Source: Bosea sp. (in: a-proteobacteria) (GTDB lineage: Bacteria; Pseudomonadota; Alphaproteobacteria; Rhizobiales; Beijerinckiaceae). From it: a stretch of DNA of 64,000 nt. Position numbers and translations under genes: made by a program. The stretch lies in NCBI RefSeq assembly GCF_023953965.1, contig NZ_JAMLIX010000001.1, positions 558,001-622,000 on the forward strand. The letters run 5' to 3'. The notes under the pieces are model-generated. The model was not told the DNA's origin. It saw only the letters and a list, made by a program, of their open reading frames with translations, and ran no database searches. Shown here piece after piece: positions 42,132 to 51,009 of the stretch. Numbering within the stretch: the stretch's first letter is position 1; each line of letters starts with the position of its first letter.

Positions 42132-43091
42132 TCACGAAAAGATGGAAAGGTTTCCGGGCGCGACAAGCGCAACGCAATCCGGCTTAGCAGCCGCCCCATC
42201 AGGTCGTATTGGCGATGACGATGCGAAGCTCGCACCGTCATTGATCATGCGCTCGTCGCGCCTTTGATGGGGTTGTGCAACCTGCCTGGCAGCATCGGCG
42301 GGCGTCAGCCCGCCTATCCCGCTATGCGGCCGTACGTGGTTGTAGTCGTCGCGCCAGACCCGCAGCACCGAGCGGGCATGGCTCAGGGATGCGAACAGCG
42401 TCTCGTTCAGGCATTCGTCGCGCAAGCGACCGTTAAAGCTCTCGACGTAGCCGTTCTGCTGCGGCTTGCCCGGCGCGATGTAATGCCATTCGATCTGCCG
42501 GTCCTGCGACCAGCGCAGGATCGCCAAGCTGGTCAGCTCGGTCCCGTTGTCGCTGACGATCATCAGCGGCTTGCCGCGCACCGCGATGATCGTATCGAGC
42601 TCGCGCGCAACACGAGCGCCCGACAGCGACGTGTCGACCACCAGCGCGAGGTTCTCGCGTGTGAAGTCATCGACGACGGCAAGGATGCGGATACGCCTGC
42701 TGCAGACCAGCGTGTCGCTCACAAAGTCCAGGCTCCAGCGCTGGTTCGGACCCTGCGGCAACGTCATCGGTGCTCGTGTGCCCATCGCTCGCTTGCGGCC
42801 CTGTCGACGCCGCACGCGAAGGTTCTCCTCGCGATACAGCCGCAGCAGCTTCTTGTAGTTCATGACCAGCCCCTCGCGCGCTAGCATGATCCCCAGCCGC
42901 CGGTAACCGCACCGACGACGTTCAAGCGCGATCTCGCGAAGACGCGACCGCAGGTCGCCATCATCGCCACGCCGATGCGCATAGCGCATCGACGATCGAT
43001 CAACCCTAAGGATGGAACAGGCCCGACGCTCGCTGATCTCGAAGAGCTGCCGAACATGCTCGACAGCCTTTCGCTGAGCGGCGGGCCTCAC
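42132..43091 (-). CDS. IS3 transposase OrfB (copy 1)
   Basis: This 319-residue integrase-type subunit has the HTH_21 region (ISERRACSILRVDRSSMRY) and a DDE core: LDFVSDTL, IVSDNGTELTS and YVESFNGRLRDECLNE. It is made by -1 frameshifting from orfA at a run of six A before C (SKN/SKK codons at about 43095) and may also start at GTG 43091. Its C-terminal 30 residues differ from copy 2, and the two elements are clearly different members of one group. Confidence 0.9.
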   Translation of the reverse strand: MRPAAQRKAVEHVRQLFEISERRACSILRVDRSSMRYAHRRGDDGDLRSRLREIALERRRCGYRRLGIMLAREGLVMNYKKLLRLYREENLRVRRRQGRKRAMGTRAPMTLPQGPNQRWSLDFVSDTLVCSRRIRILAVVDDFTRENLALVVDTSLSGARVARELDTIIAVRGKPLMIVSDNGTELTSLAILRWSQDRQIEWHYIAPGKPQQNGYVESFNGRLRDECLNETLFASLSHARSVLRVWRDDYNHVRPHSGIGGLTPADAARQVAQPHQRRDERMINDGASFASSSPIRPDGAAAKPDCVALVAPGNLSIFS

Positions 43092-43354
43092 CAGTTTTTT
43101 GACGCCACCTCCTTCAGCACGGCGTTGTCGAGCATCGCGTCCGCCAACAGCCGCTTCAACCGACCGTTCTCATCCTCCAGCACCTTCAGCTTGCGCGCCT
43201 GCGACACGTCCATGCCACCATAGGTCGCCTTCCACTTGTAGAAGGTCGCACTGCTCACACCGTGCTTGCGGCACACATCCGCTGTCGGCGATCCCGCCTC
43301 CTGCTCTCGCAGGATCGCAATGATCTGCTCCTCGGTAAATCTGCTGCGCTTCAT
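43088..43354 (-). CDS. IS3 transposase OrfA (copy 1)
   Basis: The 88-residue HTH protein (MKRSRFTEEQIIAILREQEA, then YKWKATYGGMDVSQARKLK) is the DNA-binding OrfA of IS407-type elements. Its stop overlaps the orfB frame, and the A-rich slippery run near its end allows an OrfAB fusion. The N-terminal 20 residues are identical to OrfA of the copy at 49902-50168, although the elements have diverged. Confidence 0.92.
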   Translation of the reverse strand: MKRSRFTEEQIIAILREQEAGSPTADVCRKHGVSSATFYKWKATYGGMDVSQARKLKVLEDENGRLKRLLADAMLDNAVLKEVASKNW

Positions 43355-43513
43355 CTTCGTCCTCCTTCATGAAGGACTCTAGCTCAGACTGGCAGAATTT
43401 CAGGGGAGCACGTCAATCGCTCATGCGATCGATGATACCAGTTTCCCGATTTGCCGAAATGTTGCTGCAGGAACCCCCGAGATCATAGGCGGGGTTCATC
43501 GCATCATCTCAGA

Positions 43514-44404
43514 TCAAACAAATTCGGCAAAGCTGCTAGTGTCCACGTCGCGCGGATCAGGGCCGATGCGCACCCCTGTATCCAGCTCGTCTAGCTGCGC
43601 CATCTCAGCGTCGCTAAGCGCGAAATCGAACACGTCAATATTCTTGGCAATGCGCTCGGGGTTGACTGACTTCGGAATTGCAACGACATCGTTCTGGAAG
43701 TGCCAGCGCAAGATCACCTGCGCGGCAGATCTACCATGGGCTTCGGCGATAGTGGTGATGACCGGATCGGTCAGCGGGTGCTTCCTGCCGCCATGATTGT
43801 CCCCATCGCCATCGTTGATGGCACCGCCGATCGGCGACCAAGCCTCCGTGACGATGCCGAGCGCCCTGTTCTTCGCCAGCAGCGGCTTCTGCGCGAAATA
43901 GGGGTGCAGCTCGATCTGGTTGACCGCCGGCACGACGTCACTTGCCGCGATCAGCTCGTCCAGTTGATCCTCCAGGAAGTTGCATACACCGATCGCGCGC
44001 GCACGCCCGTCACCAAGAATTTTCTCCGCCGCCTTCCAGGACTGGATCGTGGCGTTCCAATCTTTGGTCGGCCAGTGCAGCAGATACAAATCGACATAGT
44101 CGAGCCCCAACCTGCCGAGGCTTTCGTCGAATGCCCTGAGCGCCCTCTCGTAACCATAGTCGCCGTTGAACAGCTTTGTGGTGACGAACATCTCGGCGCG
44201 ATCCACGCCGCTGTTGCGGATGCCTTCACCGACCTGAGCCTCATTGTTATACGACCTGGCGGTGTCGATCAGACGGTAGCCACTGGAGATTGCCGACGCG
44301 ATGGCGGAGGCGGTCTCTTCGGCGGACGCAGCGAACACTCCGAGACCTAGTGCCGGCATTTTCACGCCATTATTCAAGTTGATGAGAGGGCTTTTTCCGG
44401 CCAA
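43514..44404 (-). CDS. Aldo/keto reductase
   Basis: The 296-residue protein is an AKR of the 2,5-diketogluconate reductase-like group. Its catalytic tetrad is visible as Asp and Tyr in LIDTARSYNNEAQVG, Lys in VTTKLFNGD and His in YLLHWPTKD, and the NADPH-binding end has VVAIPKSVNPERI. It reduces aldehydes or ketones with NADPH. It is divergent from a truncated tetR whose operators remain, so it is probably controlled by the intact TetR at 46602. The substrate is unknown. Confidence 0.92.
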   Translation of the reverse strand: MAGKSPLINLNNGVKMPALGLGVFAASAEETASAIASAISSGYRLIDTARSYNNEAQVGEGIRNSGVDRAEMFVTTKLFNGDYGYERALRAFDESLGRLGLDYVDLYLLHWPTKDWNATIQSWKAAEKILGDGRARAIGVCNFLEDQLDELIAASDVVPAVNQIELHPYFAQKPLLAKNRALGIVTEAWSPIGGAINDGDGDNHGGRKHPLTDPVITTIAEAHGRSAAQVILRWHFQNDVVAIPKSVNPERIAKNIDVFDFALSDAEMAQLDELDTGVRIGPDPRDVDTSSFAEFV

Positions 44405-44501
44405 AACAATGCTCCTTCGATATACGGGACGGCAGGTTTGCGTTGACGATCACTCGCTGTGTTGGTCACACTTACATTCGTGAGTATCCAAAATGCCCTA
44501 A

Positions 44502-44541
44502 TGACATGCGATACGTATGTCAACTGCAATACGACTCGTAT
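44502..44541. promoter_or_regulatory. TetR operator pair upstream of the aldo/keto reductase
   Basis: Two dyads lie here: TGACATGCG-ATA-CGTATGTCA (44502-44522, one mismatch) and ATACGA-C-TCGTAT (44529-44541, perfect). The same pair with small changes occurs in inverted orientation at 47213-47252 beside the intact tetR. Confidence 0.7.
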
Positions 44542-44552
44542 GTAAGAGAGCC

Positions 44553-44633
44553 ATGGTTTCCAGAATCCGTAGCGAAATGATCGCTGAGATGCGCAGCAAG
44601 CTGATGGCAGCGGGCAGGCGAGCTTACAGTGGT
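44553..44633 (+). pseudogene. TetR-family regulator, first 27 codons only
   Basis: The frame reads MVSRIRSEMIAEMRSKLMAA and GRRAYSG, nearly identical to the N-terminus of the TetR encoded at 46602-47201 (MVSRTRSEMIVETRSKLMAA). Homology stops abruptly at about 44633, where an ISL3-type remnant begins. It is a truncated duplicate that kept its promoter region. Confidence 0.8.
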
Positions 44634-45051
44634 GTCGTTGCTGACCGGCATGCCTAGGCGTTGCATCAAGCGCTCGCCAGGACGGCCGCCCGTGCTATGG
44701 CCGAGCAATTTACAATTTCCACGCCCCTCATCGTCCGCCGCGCATAGGGGAAGCAACCGTCGGCAGACGGCCGGTGAACGTTCGTCGCTCACATTCTTGA
44801 TGCGAGTATCGCCAGCGGCTCAGCAGGAGTTTCACATCACCGGCTTGCCCTGGACTGGCAGATCCTAGAGGTTGCGGTCGGACCGGCCATGCCGCCGTCG
44901 GCTTCGCCCTCCGCAGTCGGAGCAAATGCCGATTATGGCTGCGGCAGCGGAAACAACCCAACCGTCATCAACAGTGAGCGTGACACCCAAAATCTTGCCC
45001 CCTGGGCCGTCCAACCATTTTGTCTTCGTTTGTAAGCCCGCCCATAGCGGC
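44634..45051 (-). pseudogene. ISL3-family transposase remnant
   Basis: Minus-strand fragments in shifting frames read ILGVTLTVDDGWVVSA, then GICSDCGGRSRRRHGRS, LLLSRWRYSHQECERRTF and GHSTGGRPGERLMQRLGMP. These match successive zinc-finger and early domains of ISL3 transposases. Stops and frameshifts interrupt it. It ends in the truncated tetR on one side and is interrupted by the IS256 element on the other. Confidence 0.65.
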
Positions 45052-45110
45052 ACCGTAGCTAACGCTAGCGTCCGCGCTCGTGGTGTAATTTCCGGTGTAG
45101 GCGATGGTGT

Positions 45111-45142
45111 ATTCCTGGGTGGGGCATGCCCCACCCAGGAAT
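45111..45142. repeat. 32-bp perfect palindrome inside the IS256 left end
   Basis: ATTCCTGGGTGGGGCA is followed directly by its reverse complement, 79 bp ahead of the transposase start. As RNA it would fold into a strong hairpin that could block read-through transcription into the transposase gene or hide its ribosome-binding site. Confidence 0.75.
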
Positions 45143-45220
45143 GCGGCATCGCTGGTGGCCACCGGGCTCATCGTTATGGTGGAGTTTGCACACTTCAACC
45201 GTGACGAAGAGGAGTTCCCG

Positions 45221-46438
45221 ATGACCGAGGACAGATTACTGATCGAAGAGCTGGCTGCGAAGGGCGGCCAACCGGATTTTTTGCGCACCATCGCCGAGAA
45301 CGTCCTGCAGCTGATCATGGAGGCCGACGTTGATGGCCTGATCGGCGCTGGGCGGCATGAACGGTCCGGTGACCGGGCCACCTGGCGCAACGGCTATCGA
45401 GACCGCTCGCTGGATACCCGGGTCGGCACGCTCAACCTCAAGATCCCCAAGCTGCGCGCCGGGTCCTACTTCCCCGGCTTCCTGGAACCCCGGAAGATGG
45501 TCGAGAAGGCGCTGGTCGCGGTGATCCAGGAGGCGTGGATCGGCGGCGTCAGCACCCGGCGGGTCGACGAACTGGTCCAGGCCATGGGCATGACCGGCAT
45601 CTCCAAGTCCACGGTCTCCAAGCTGTGCAAGGATATCGATGAGCGCGTCCATGCCTTCCTCAAACGCCCGCTGACCGGCGAATGGCCGTACCTCTGGCTC
45701 GATGCCACCTATCTCAAGGTGCGCGAGGGCGGGCGGATCATCAGCGTTGCCGCAATAATCGCCATGGCCGTCAATACCGAGGGCCGGCGCGAGATCGTCG
45801 GTCTGCATATCGGACCGTCCGAGGCCGAGGTCTTCTGGTCCGACTTCCTGAAAGACCTTGTCCGACGCGGCCTTACGGGCGTGAAGCTGGTCATCTCCGA
45901 TGCCCACGAGGGCCTCAAGGGTGCGATCACCCGCGTCATGGGCGCCACCTGGCAGCGTTGCCGCGTCCACTTCATGAGGAACGCGCTGTCCTATGTACCC
46001 AAGGGCCAGAACACTGTCGTCGCCGCCGCGATCCGCCAGGTCTTCCTGCAGCCCGATCAGAAAAGCGCAACGCAGGTCTGGCGACAGGTCGCCGACCAGT
46101 TGCGCACCCGTTGGCCCAAGCTCGGCGCCTGCATGGACGAGGCCGAAACCGACGTGCTCGCCTACACCGGCTTCCCCACCCAGCACCGCACGAAGTTACA
46201 CTCGACCAATCCGCTCGAGCGGCTGAACAAGGAGGTCAAGCGACGCGCCGACGTCGTGGGTATCTTCCCCAACGAAGACAGCATCGTGCGCCTCGTCGGC
46301 GCCGTGCTCCTCGAACAGAACGACGAGTGGCAGCTCCAGCACCGTTACATGCAGATCGAAGGCATGGCCGAACTCAACCAAACCATCATGATCGAGGAGG
46401 AAAATCAGCCCCTACACATCACCGCCAAAGCCGCCTGA
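45221..46438 (+). CDS. IS256-family transposase
   Basis: The 405-residue mutator-type transposase has the expected DDE features: Asp in WLDATYLKVREGG, Asp in LVISDAHEGLKGAI and Glu in STNPLERLNKEVKRR, with the CRVHFMRN motif between. It catalyses cut-and-paste or copy-out transposition. ATG 45221 is selected because the upstream codons run through the palindrome and terminal repeat. It looks intact. Confidence 0.95.
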   Translation: MTEDRLLIEELAAKGGQPDFLRTIAENVLQLIMEADVDGLIGAGRHERSGDRATWRNGYRDRSLDTRVGTLNLKIPKLRAGSYFPGFLEPRKMVEKALVAVIQEAWIGGVSTRRVDELVQAMGMTGISKSTVSKLCKDIDERVHAFLKRPLTGEWPYLWLDATYLKVREGGRIISVAAIIAMAVNTEGRREIVGLHIGPSEAEVFWSDFLKDLVRRGLTGVKLVISDAHEGLKGAITRVMGATWQRCRVHFMRNALSYVPKGQNTVVAAAIRQVFLQPDQKSATQVWRQVADQLRTRWPKLGACMDEAETDVLAYTGFPTQHRTKLHSTNPLERLNKEVKRRADVVGIFPNEDSIVRLVGAVLLEQNDEWQLQHRYMQIEGMAELNQTIMIEEENQPLHITAKAA

Positions 46439-46601
46439 CGATGACCCAAGGCCACCGACCAAATTACACCACGTTGACGGACGCGACCGTAGCTAACGGC
46501 GAATGAACCACACAAGGCGAGGAAAAACCTAATGTAAGGGAAAGGGACAACAGGTCTTGGAAGGGCCTGTTTGAGCTGCCCGCAAAGGCAGAACCAGATC
46601 G

Positions 46602-47201
46602 TTACACCTTGCGGTCGTTGAGCAGTCCCTCGACCAGTGCCCGGTAAGCGGCCGTGACCCGGATCGAGGTGCCAACCGGGTCCTCTGCATCGGCGATCCA
46701 CTGCGCCATATAGCACGATGCGCCGGTAAGCATTCGCGCGGTCGCTTCGGCATCGATCCGGCGGACCACGCCGCTCTCCATCAGCGCTTCGAGACCCACC
46801 CGCATCGCGTTCAGGCAGCCGCCGGCGCTCGGCCAAGAGCTAGGATCCCCCAGCACTGCCGGCCCATCGCGCATAACGATACGCTGGATCTCAGGTTCGA
46901 GTGCCATCTCGATGTAACCAATCCCTTCTTGGACGAAGCCTTCCCACGGGTTCGGCGCAGCGGCGGCACGAGCCTTGAGGCGACTGACCATTTCAGCATC
47001 GATCTCGGCGACCACCGCCTGGAACAAGCCCTTCTTGTTGCCGAAATGGTGGTAAAGCGCGCCCCGCGTCAGCCCGACATCAGAAGTGAAGCTGTCCATT
47101 GAGGCACCGGCATAGCCCATTTCGGCAAAGGCTCGCCTTCCCGCCGCCATCAGCTTGCTGCGCGTCTCAACGATCATTTCGCTACGGGTTCTGGAAACCA
47201 T
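46602..47201 (-). CDS. TetR-family regulator
   Basis: The 199-residue protein has the TetR helix-turn-helix (ASMDSFTSDVGLTRGALYHH in part, then FGNKKGLFQAVV) and a C-terminal ligand domain with CYMAQWIADAEDP. ATG 47201 begins the conserved MVSRTRSEM and follows the operator pair. It is divergent from an MFS gene remnant that it presumably regulated. Its duplicate operators at 44502-44541 suggest it also controls the aldo/keto reductase. The open frame to 47237 is not needed. Confidence 0.9.
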   Translation of the reverse strand: MVSRTRSEMIVETRSKLMAAGRRAFAEMGYAGASMDSFTSDVGLTRGALYHHFGNKKGLFQAVVAEIDAEMVSRLKARAAAAPNPWEGFVQEGIGYIEMALEPEIQRIVMRDGPAVLGDPSSWPSAGGCLNAMRVGLEALMESGVVRRIDAEATARMLTGASCYMAQWIADAEDPVGTSIRVTAAYRALVEGLLNDRKV

Positions 47202-47212
47202 GGCTCTCTTAC

Positions 47213-47252
47213 ATACGAGTCGTATTGCAGTTGACATACGTACCGCATGTCA
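47213..47252. promoter_or_regulatory. TetR operator pair between tetR and the MFS remnant
   Basis: ATACGA-G-TCGTAT (47213-47225, perfect) and TGACATACG-TAC-CGCATGTCA (47232-47252, one mismatch) lie in the divergent intergenic region, just upstream of tetR. They mirror the pair at 44502-44541. Confidence 0.72.
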
Positions 47253-47310
47253 TTACGGAATTGATACGCCACGTATGTAAACGTGACCCGGGCAACCGTC
47301 AACACAGCGA

Positions 47311-47712
47311 GTGATCGTAGTGCAGAACCCATATGCTGGGATATTCAGAGCATCAGGCGCCAAGGGGTTCGCCCTTGCGGGCTTCGTTGCTCGGATGCAA
47401 TTGGCATTGATGCCAATCGGCATTGTGGCAATGCTCTCCCAAACCAGCATAACTGCCTTCGACCTGGTCGAGCGGCGAGTCCAGGCGGCTATGCTGACGG
47501 AGAGCATCACGTGGGTCATGACCGGCATCGGCGTGGCGCTCGGTGCCTTCGCATCCGGCTGGGTAAGGGACACCTTAGGCGCCAGCAATGGCTTCTGTAT
47601 ATCCATAGTTGCGGGGGCCTTGGCATTCCTCACGGTACTGCTGGGCCAAGGCACCCTATCGGCACGAGAGGATCCGCAGTTGGCCAGCAATGCAACCAGT
47701 GCAGCGGAATGA
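47311..47712 (+). pseudogene. MFS transporter with large internal deletion
   Basis: The 133-codon frame joins an MFS N-terminus (NPYAGIFRASGAKGFALAGF and MPIGIVAMLSQT, first segment) directly to a C-terminal part (RRVQAAMLTESITWVMTGIG and GAFASGWVRDTLGA). Full MFS proteins of this type have about 400 residues and 12 segments, so about two thirds is missing, in frame. It cannot be a normal transporter. It lies divergent from tetR behind intact operators. Confidence 0.75.
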
Positions 47713-47953
47713 GAAAGAAGAGTTCCAAATTCAAGTGCCTCGCGGGTCTCTATCAATACGGAAACGCAGACCGGACGCTTCAATTTGGAGCGGTCAGCAT
47801 ATTCCGCCTCTATGCCTGTCGTATTCATCGCCCGTCGACTTCAAGTCGCCAGCCGGAACTGCCAGCGCGGTGTGCAGGCACAAAACCCATCTTTGCCTTT
47901 GCCCTCAATAGAGCTCCCAGCCCTTACCACTCTCGATCCCCGGAGGCCCTCTC

Positions 47954-48955
<1,002 letters not shown>

Positions 48956-48978
48956 GCTCATGACGTGACCCCCATTTC

Positions 48979-49914
48979 TCATCCAGCCATAACGAGAGTC
49001 CTGGGTTGATTTGGTCCTGGGTTTAGGTGGGTGGCAAGAGGCGTCCGCGCGGAGCCCTCAGGCTGCGCAGCGCGGTCGCCGGCGGTTCCGCAGATGGCGC
49101 GCGCGTAGTCCCTGGGCGTCAGCCAGCCGAGCTTTGAGTGGGGGCGCTGCTCGTTGTAGTCGCGCCGCCAGTCCTCCAGCACAGTGCGGGCGTGTGGCAG
49201 GGATCGGAAGAGGGTCTCGTTCAGCAGTTCGTCTCGCAGCCGGCCGTTGAAGCTCTCGTTGTAGCCGTTCTGCTGAGGTTTGCCGGGCGCGATGTAGTGC
49301 CAGCTGACGCCGGTCTCGTCGGCCCAGGCCAGGATGGCGTTGGACGTGTATTCCGTGCCGTTGTCGCTAACGATCATGTCCGGGCGCCCGCGCTGGCGGA
49401 TGATGTCGTCCAGCTCGCGAGCGACCCGCCTACCCGAGAGCGACGTGTCGGCCGCCAGGGCCAAGCACTCGCGGGTGCAGTTGTCGATCACGGTCAGGAT
49501 TCGGAAGCGCCGCCCGTCCGTCATCTGGTCCGACACGAAGTCCAGGCTCCAGCGTTGGTTGGGCAGCAGCGGCGTCTCGATCGGCCGTCGCGCGCCCATC
49601 GCCCGCTTGCGGCCGCCGCGACGGCGCACCGTCAGGCGCTCCTCGCGGTAGATGCGCTGGACGCGCTTCTTGTTCACCGCATGGCCTTCGCGCCGCAGCA
49701 GGATGTGCAGCCGCCGGTAGCCGAAGCGGCGACGCTCCGACGCCAGGACCTTGATCCGCTCGCGCAGTTCGCCGTCGTCTGGCCGCGTGGCCTGGTATCG
49801 CACGCTGGTCCGGTCGATGCCGATCACCCGGCACGCCCGCCGCTCGCTCATCTCGTGGGCCGACTGCAGACACGCCGCCGCCTCCCGATGCGCGGCGGGC
49901 GTCACCACTTTTTT
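48979..49914 (-). CDS. IS3 transposase OrfB (copy 2)
   Basis: The integrase-type subunit has MSERRACRVIGIDRTSVRYQ, LDFVSDQM, IVSDNGTEYTSNA and YNESFNGRLRDELLNE with the DDE residues. It is read as an OrfAB fusion by -1 slippage at the six-A run (49909-49914), which converts LGKKW-stop into LGKKVVTPAAHRE. The frame is open further upstream inside orfA, but that part is a shadow. It appears intact. Confidence 0.9.
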   Translation of the reverse strand, partial: KKVVTPAAHREAAACLQSAHEMSERRACRVIGIDRTSVRYQATRPDDGELRERIKVLASERRRFGYRRLHILLRREGHAVNKKRVQRIYREERLTVRRRGGRKRAMGARRPIETPLLPNQRWSLDFVSDQMTDGRRFRILTVIDNCTRECLALAADTSLSGRRVARELDDIIRQRGRPDMIVSDNGTEYTSNAILAWADETGVSWHYIAPGKPQQNGYNESFNGRLRDELLNETLFRSLPHARTVLEDWRRDYNEQRPHSKLGWLTPRDYARAICGTAGDRAAQPEGSARTPLATHLNPGPNQPRTLVMAG

Positions 49915-50168
49915 CCCAGAAGATCTTTCAGCGCGGCATTGTCGAGCATGCTCTCGGCCAGCATCCGCTTGAGCCGCGCGTTCTCCTCCTCCAATGCCTT
50001 CAGCCGTTTGGCCTCCGACACGTCCAGGCCGCCGAACTTGGCCTTCCACTTGTAGAAGGTGGCCGAGCTGACGCCGTGTCGGCGGCAGACGTCCGCCGTC
50101 GCAACACCGGCCTCCTGCTCGCGCAGGATCGCGATGATCTGCTCTTCCGTGAACCTCGATCGTTTCAT
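49902..50168 (-). CDS. IS3 transposase OrfA (copy 2)
   Basis: This 88-residue HTH protein (MKRSRFTEEQIIAILREQEA, then YKWKAKFGGLDVSEAKRLK) binds the terminal repeats and helps the OrfAB transposase. Its end overlaps orfB across the slippery run. It is closely related to, but distinct from, OrfA of copy 1. Confidence 0.92.
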   Translation of the reverse strand: MKRSRFTEEQIIAILREQEAGVATADVCRRHGVSSATFYKWKAKFGGLDVSEAKRLKALEEENARLKRMLAESMLDNAALKDLLGKKW

Positions 50169-50238
50169 CCGTCCGTCCCTTCCTTGGGGAGGACTCTAGC
50201 TATTCCTGGAGGAGTTTCAGGGGGTCACGTCACCACCA

Positions 50239-50439
50239 TCAAACTACGCCCGACTGTGCTCTGCGGGCCAGCCGCGTCGGGAGCGCCGATACTTCTTTGC
50301 CACCCGCCTGCTCAGCCATGCGAATGTCGTACTCGCTCTGACGATCGAGCCAGAACTGTGCGCTCGTGCTTAACCCGTGCCCAAAGCGCAGGGGCATCTC
50401 GCCGGCGATGTTGGGCTGACCCTCGATGATCTGCGTCAC
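50239..50439 (-). pseudogene. C-terminal half of a HigA-type antitoxin
   Basis: The 66 codons read TQIIEGQPNIAGEMPLRFG and STSAQFWLDRQSEYDIRMAE, which match the second half of HigA/VapI antitoxins. The N-terminal helix-turn-helix is missing: an in-frame TAA stands 15 bp before the first codon. No toxin gene remains beside it. It lies between the IS3 right end and the intact tRNA-Arg. Confidence 0.65.
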
Positions 50440-50474
50440 ACGGTTGACTTACCAAGCCAACCCTCAAGGAGGGG

Positions 50475-50551
50475 TGGCGCACCCATCAGGATTCGAACCT
50501 GAGACCTCCACCTTCGGAGGGTGGCGCTCTATCCAGCTGAGCTATGGGTGC
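50475..50551 (-). tRNA. tRNA-Arg(CCG), intact
   Basis: The 77-nt minus-strand sequence folds as a full tRNA. Acceptor GCACCCA pairs with TGGGTGC, the anticodon arm is CCACC-CTCCGAA-GGTGG with anticodon CCG, the T-arm is CTCAGGTTCGAATCCTGAT-like, and CCA is encoded. It lies 250 bp inside the ICE right end, whose target tRNA with the same anticodon is split. It is therefore a likely functional replacement for reading CGG codons. Confidence 0.92.
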
Positions 50552-50681
50552 ATTTGATCTTCAGATAGTGACCGAGACCGAACAGGGTCAATCTCGAATT
50601 CGACATTCCCATCAGCGCAAACGACACGGGTTCTAACCCCACCGATTGCCGCCGTTCGTACTCTACACGCCCCTACAGTTT

Positions 50682-50713
50682 GCTTCCGCGACGCTTCCGC
50701 GACCACGGAAGCG
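50682..50713. repeat. Paired GCTTCCG repeats, probable integrase arm sites (right)
   Basis: GCTTCCGCG occurs at 50682 and 50693, 11 bp apart as at the left end, followed by an inverted copy CCACGGAAGCG at 50703-50713. These lie 90-120 bp from the tRNA-Arg 5' fragment and probably bind the ICE integrase. Confidence 0.55.
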
Positions 50714-50798
50714 ATTCTCCTGCTTCCTTCGAGTTTCGCCAATCTCTTGGTTTCCCTCGATTTTTTCGATACGCACTTTCGCCGCACTTGACTTAGCG

Positions 50799-50842
50799 TT
50801 GCCTTCGGAGGGCAACGCTCTATCCAGCTGAGCTACGGGCGC
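50799..50842 (-). repeat. 5' part of tRNA-Arg(CCG): right attachment site (attR)
   Basis: The minus strand matches nucleotides 1-44 of the tRNA whose remainder is at 4275-4319: GCGCCCGTAGCTCAGCTGG through the anticodon arm to CTCCGAAGGCAA. Beyond the core there is no T-arm or acceptor strand, so the tRNA is not restored at this junction. Confidence 0.78.
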
Positions 50843-50960
50843 TAACCGTGATCGCTGGATAGCTGATTGGCGGCGCTTGGGCAATGCGGGATTTTGGATG
50901 ATGCGCGGTTCTCCGGAGGCAGAGGCCACACGTTCGAATCGTGTCGGGCGTGGCGGGGTT
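50801..50960. repeat. Duplicated tRNA-Arg remnant, copy A
   Basis: This block joins the tRNA-Arg 5' half (minus strand) to about 65 bp of flank. A tRNA 3'-half-like sequence on the plus strand follows (ACACGTTCGAATCGTGTCGGG at about 50928-50950). A diverged copy with the same order lies at 54102-54260. Confidence 0.65.
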
Positions 50961-51009
50961 GTGGCTGGTCAGCCGCCGCTTTCAAAAACGCTAGGATCGA
51001 GCGCCCTCA

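Larger units (their letters stand above)
42132..43415 (-). mobile_element. IS3-family (IS407-like) element, copy 1
   Basis: The right end (43415) reads inward as TGACGTGCTCCCCTGAAATT, which parallels the terminal repeat of the second copy at 48961-50232. Overlapping orfA and orfB lie inside on the minus strand. A matching left terminal repeat was not found beside the orfB stop, so the left boundary (about 42132) is approximate and that end may be truncated. Confidence 0.7.
45068..46484 (+). mobile_element. IS256-family insertion sequence
   Basis: Both ends carry GCGTCCG followed by CGTGGTGTAATTT in inverted orientation (left end 45068, right end 46484). The flanks share ACCGTAGCTAACG (45052-45064 and 46486-46498), which contains the target duplication. 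The element encodes one transposase and has inserted into the ISL3 remnant. Confidence 0.82.
48961..50232 (-). mobile_element. IS3-family (IS407-like) element, copy 2
   Basis: Both terminal repeats are present: TGACGTGACCCCC at 48961 and its inverted copy ending at 50232, each followed by related inner sequence ending in AGAGTCC. The element is 1272 bp. Flanks GCTCA and CCACC do not match, so no target duplication is visible. It encodes orfA and orfB on the minus strand. Confidence 0.88.

Noticed and set aside
41140..42177. LysR start at 42177
   Set aside because: The extra N-terminal residues are encoded by the IS3-adjacent sequence; the LysR fold begins just after the ATGs at 42129/42123.
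50799..50950. A single tRNA assembled from the 5' and 3' halves in copy A
   Set aside because: The halves are on opposite strands, so no transcript can contain both in tRNA order.
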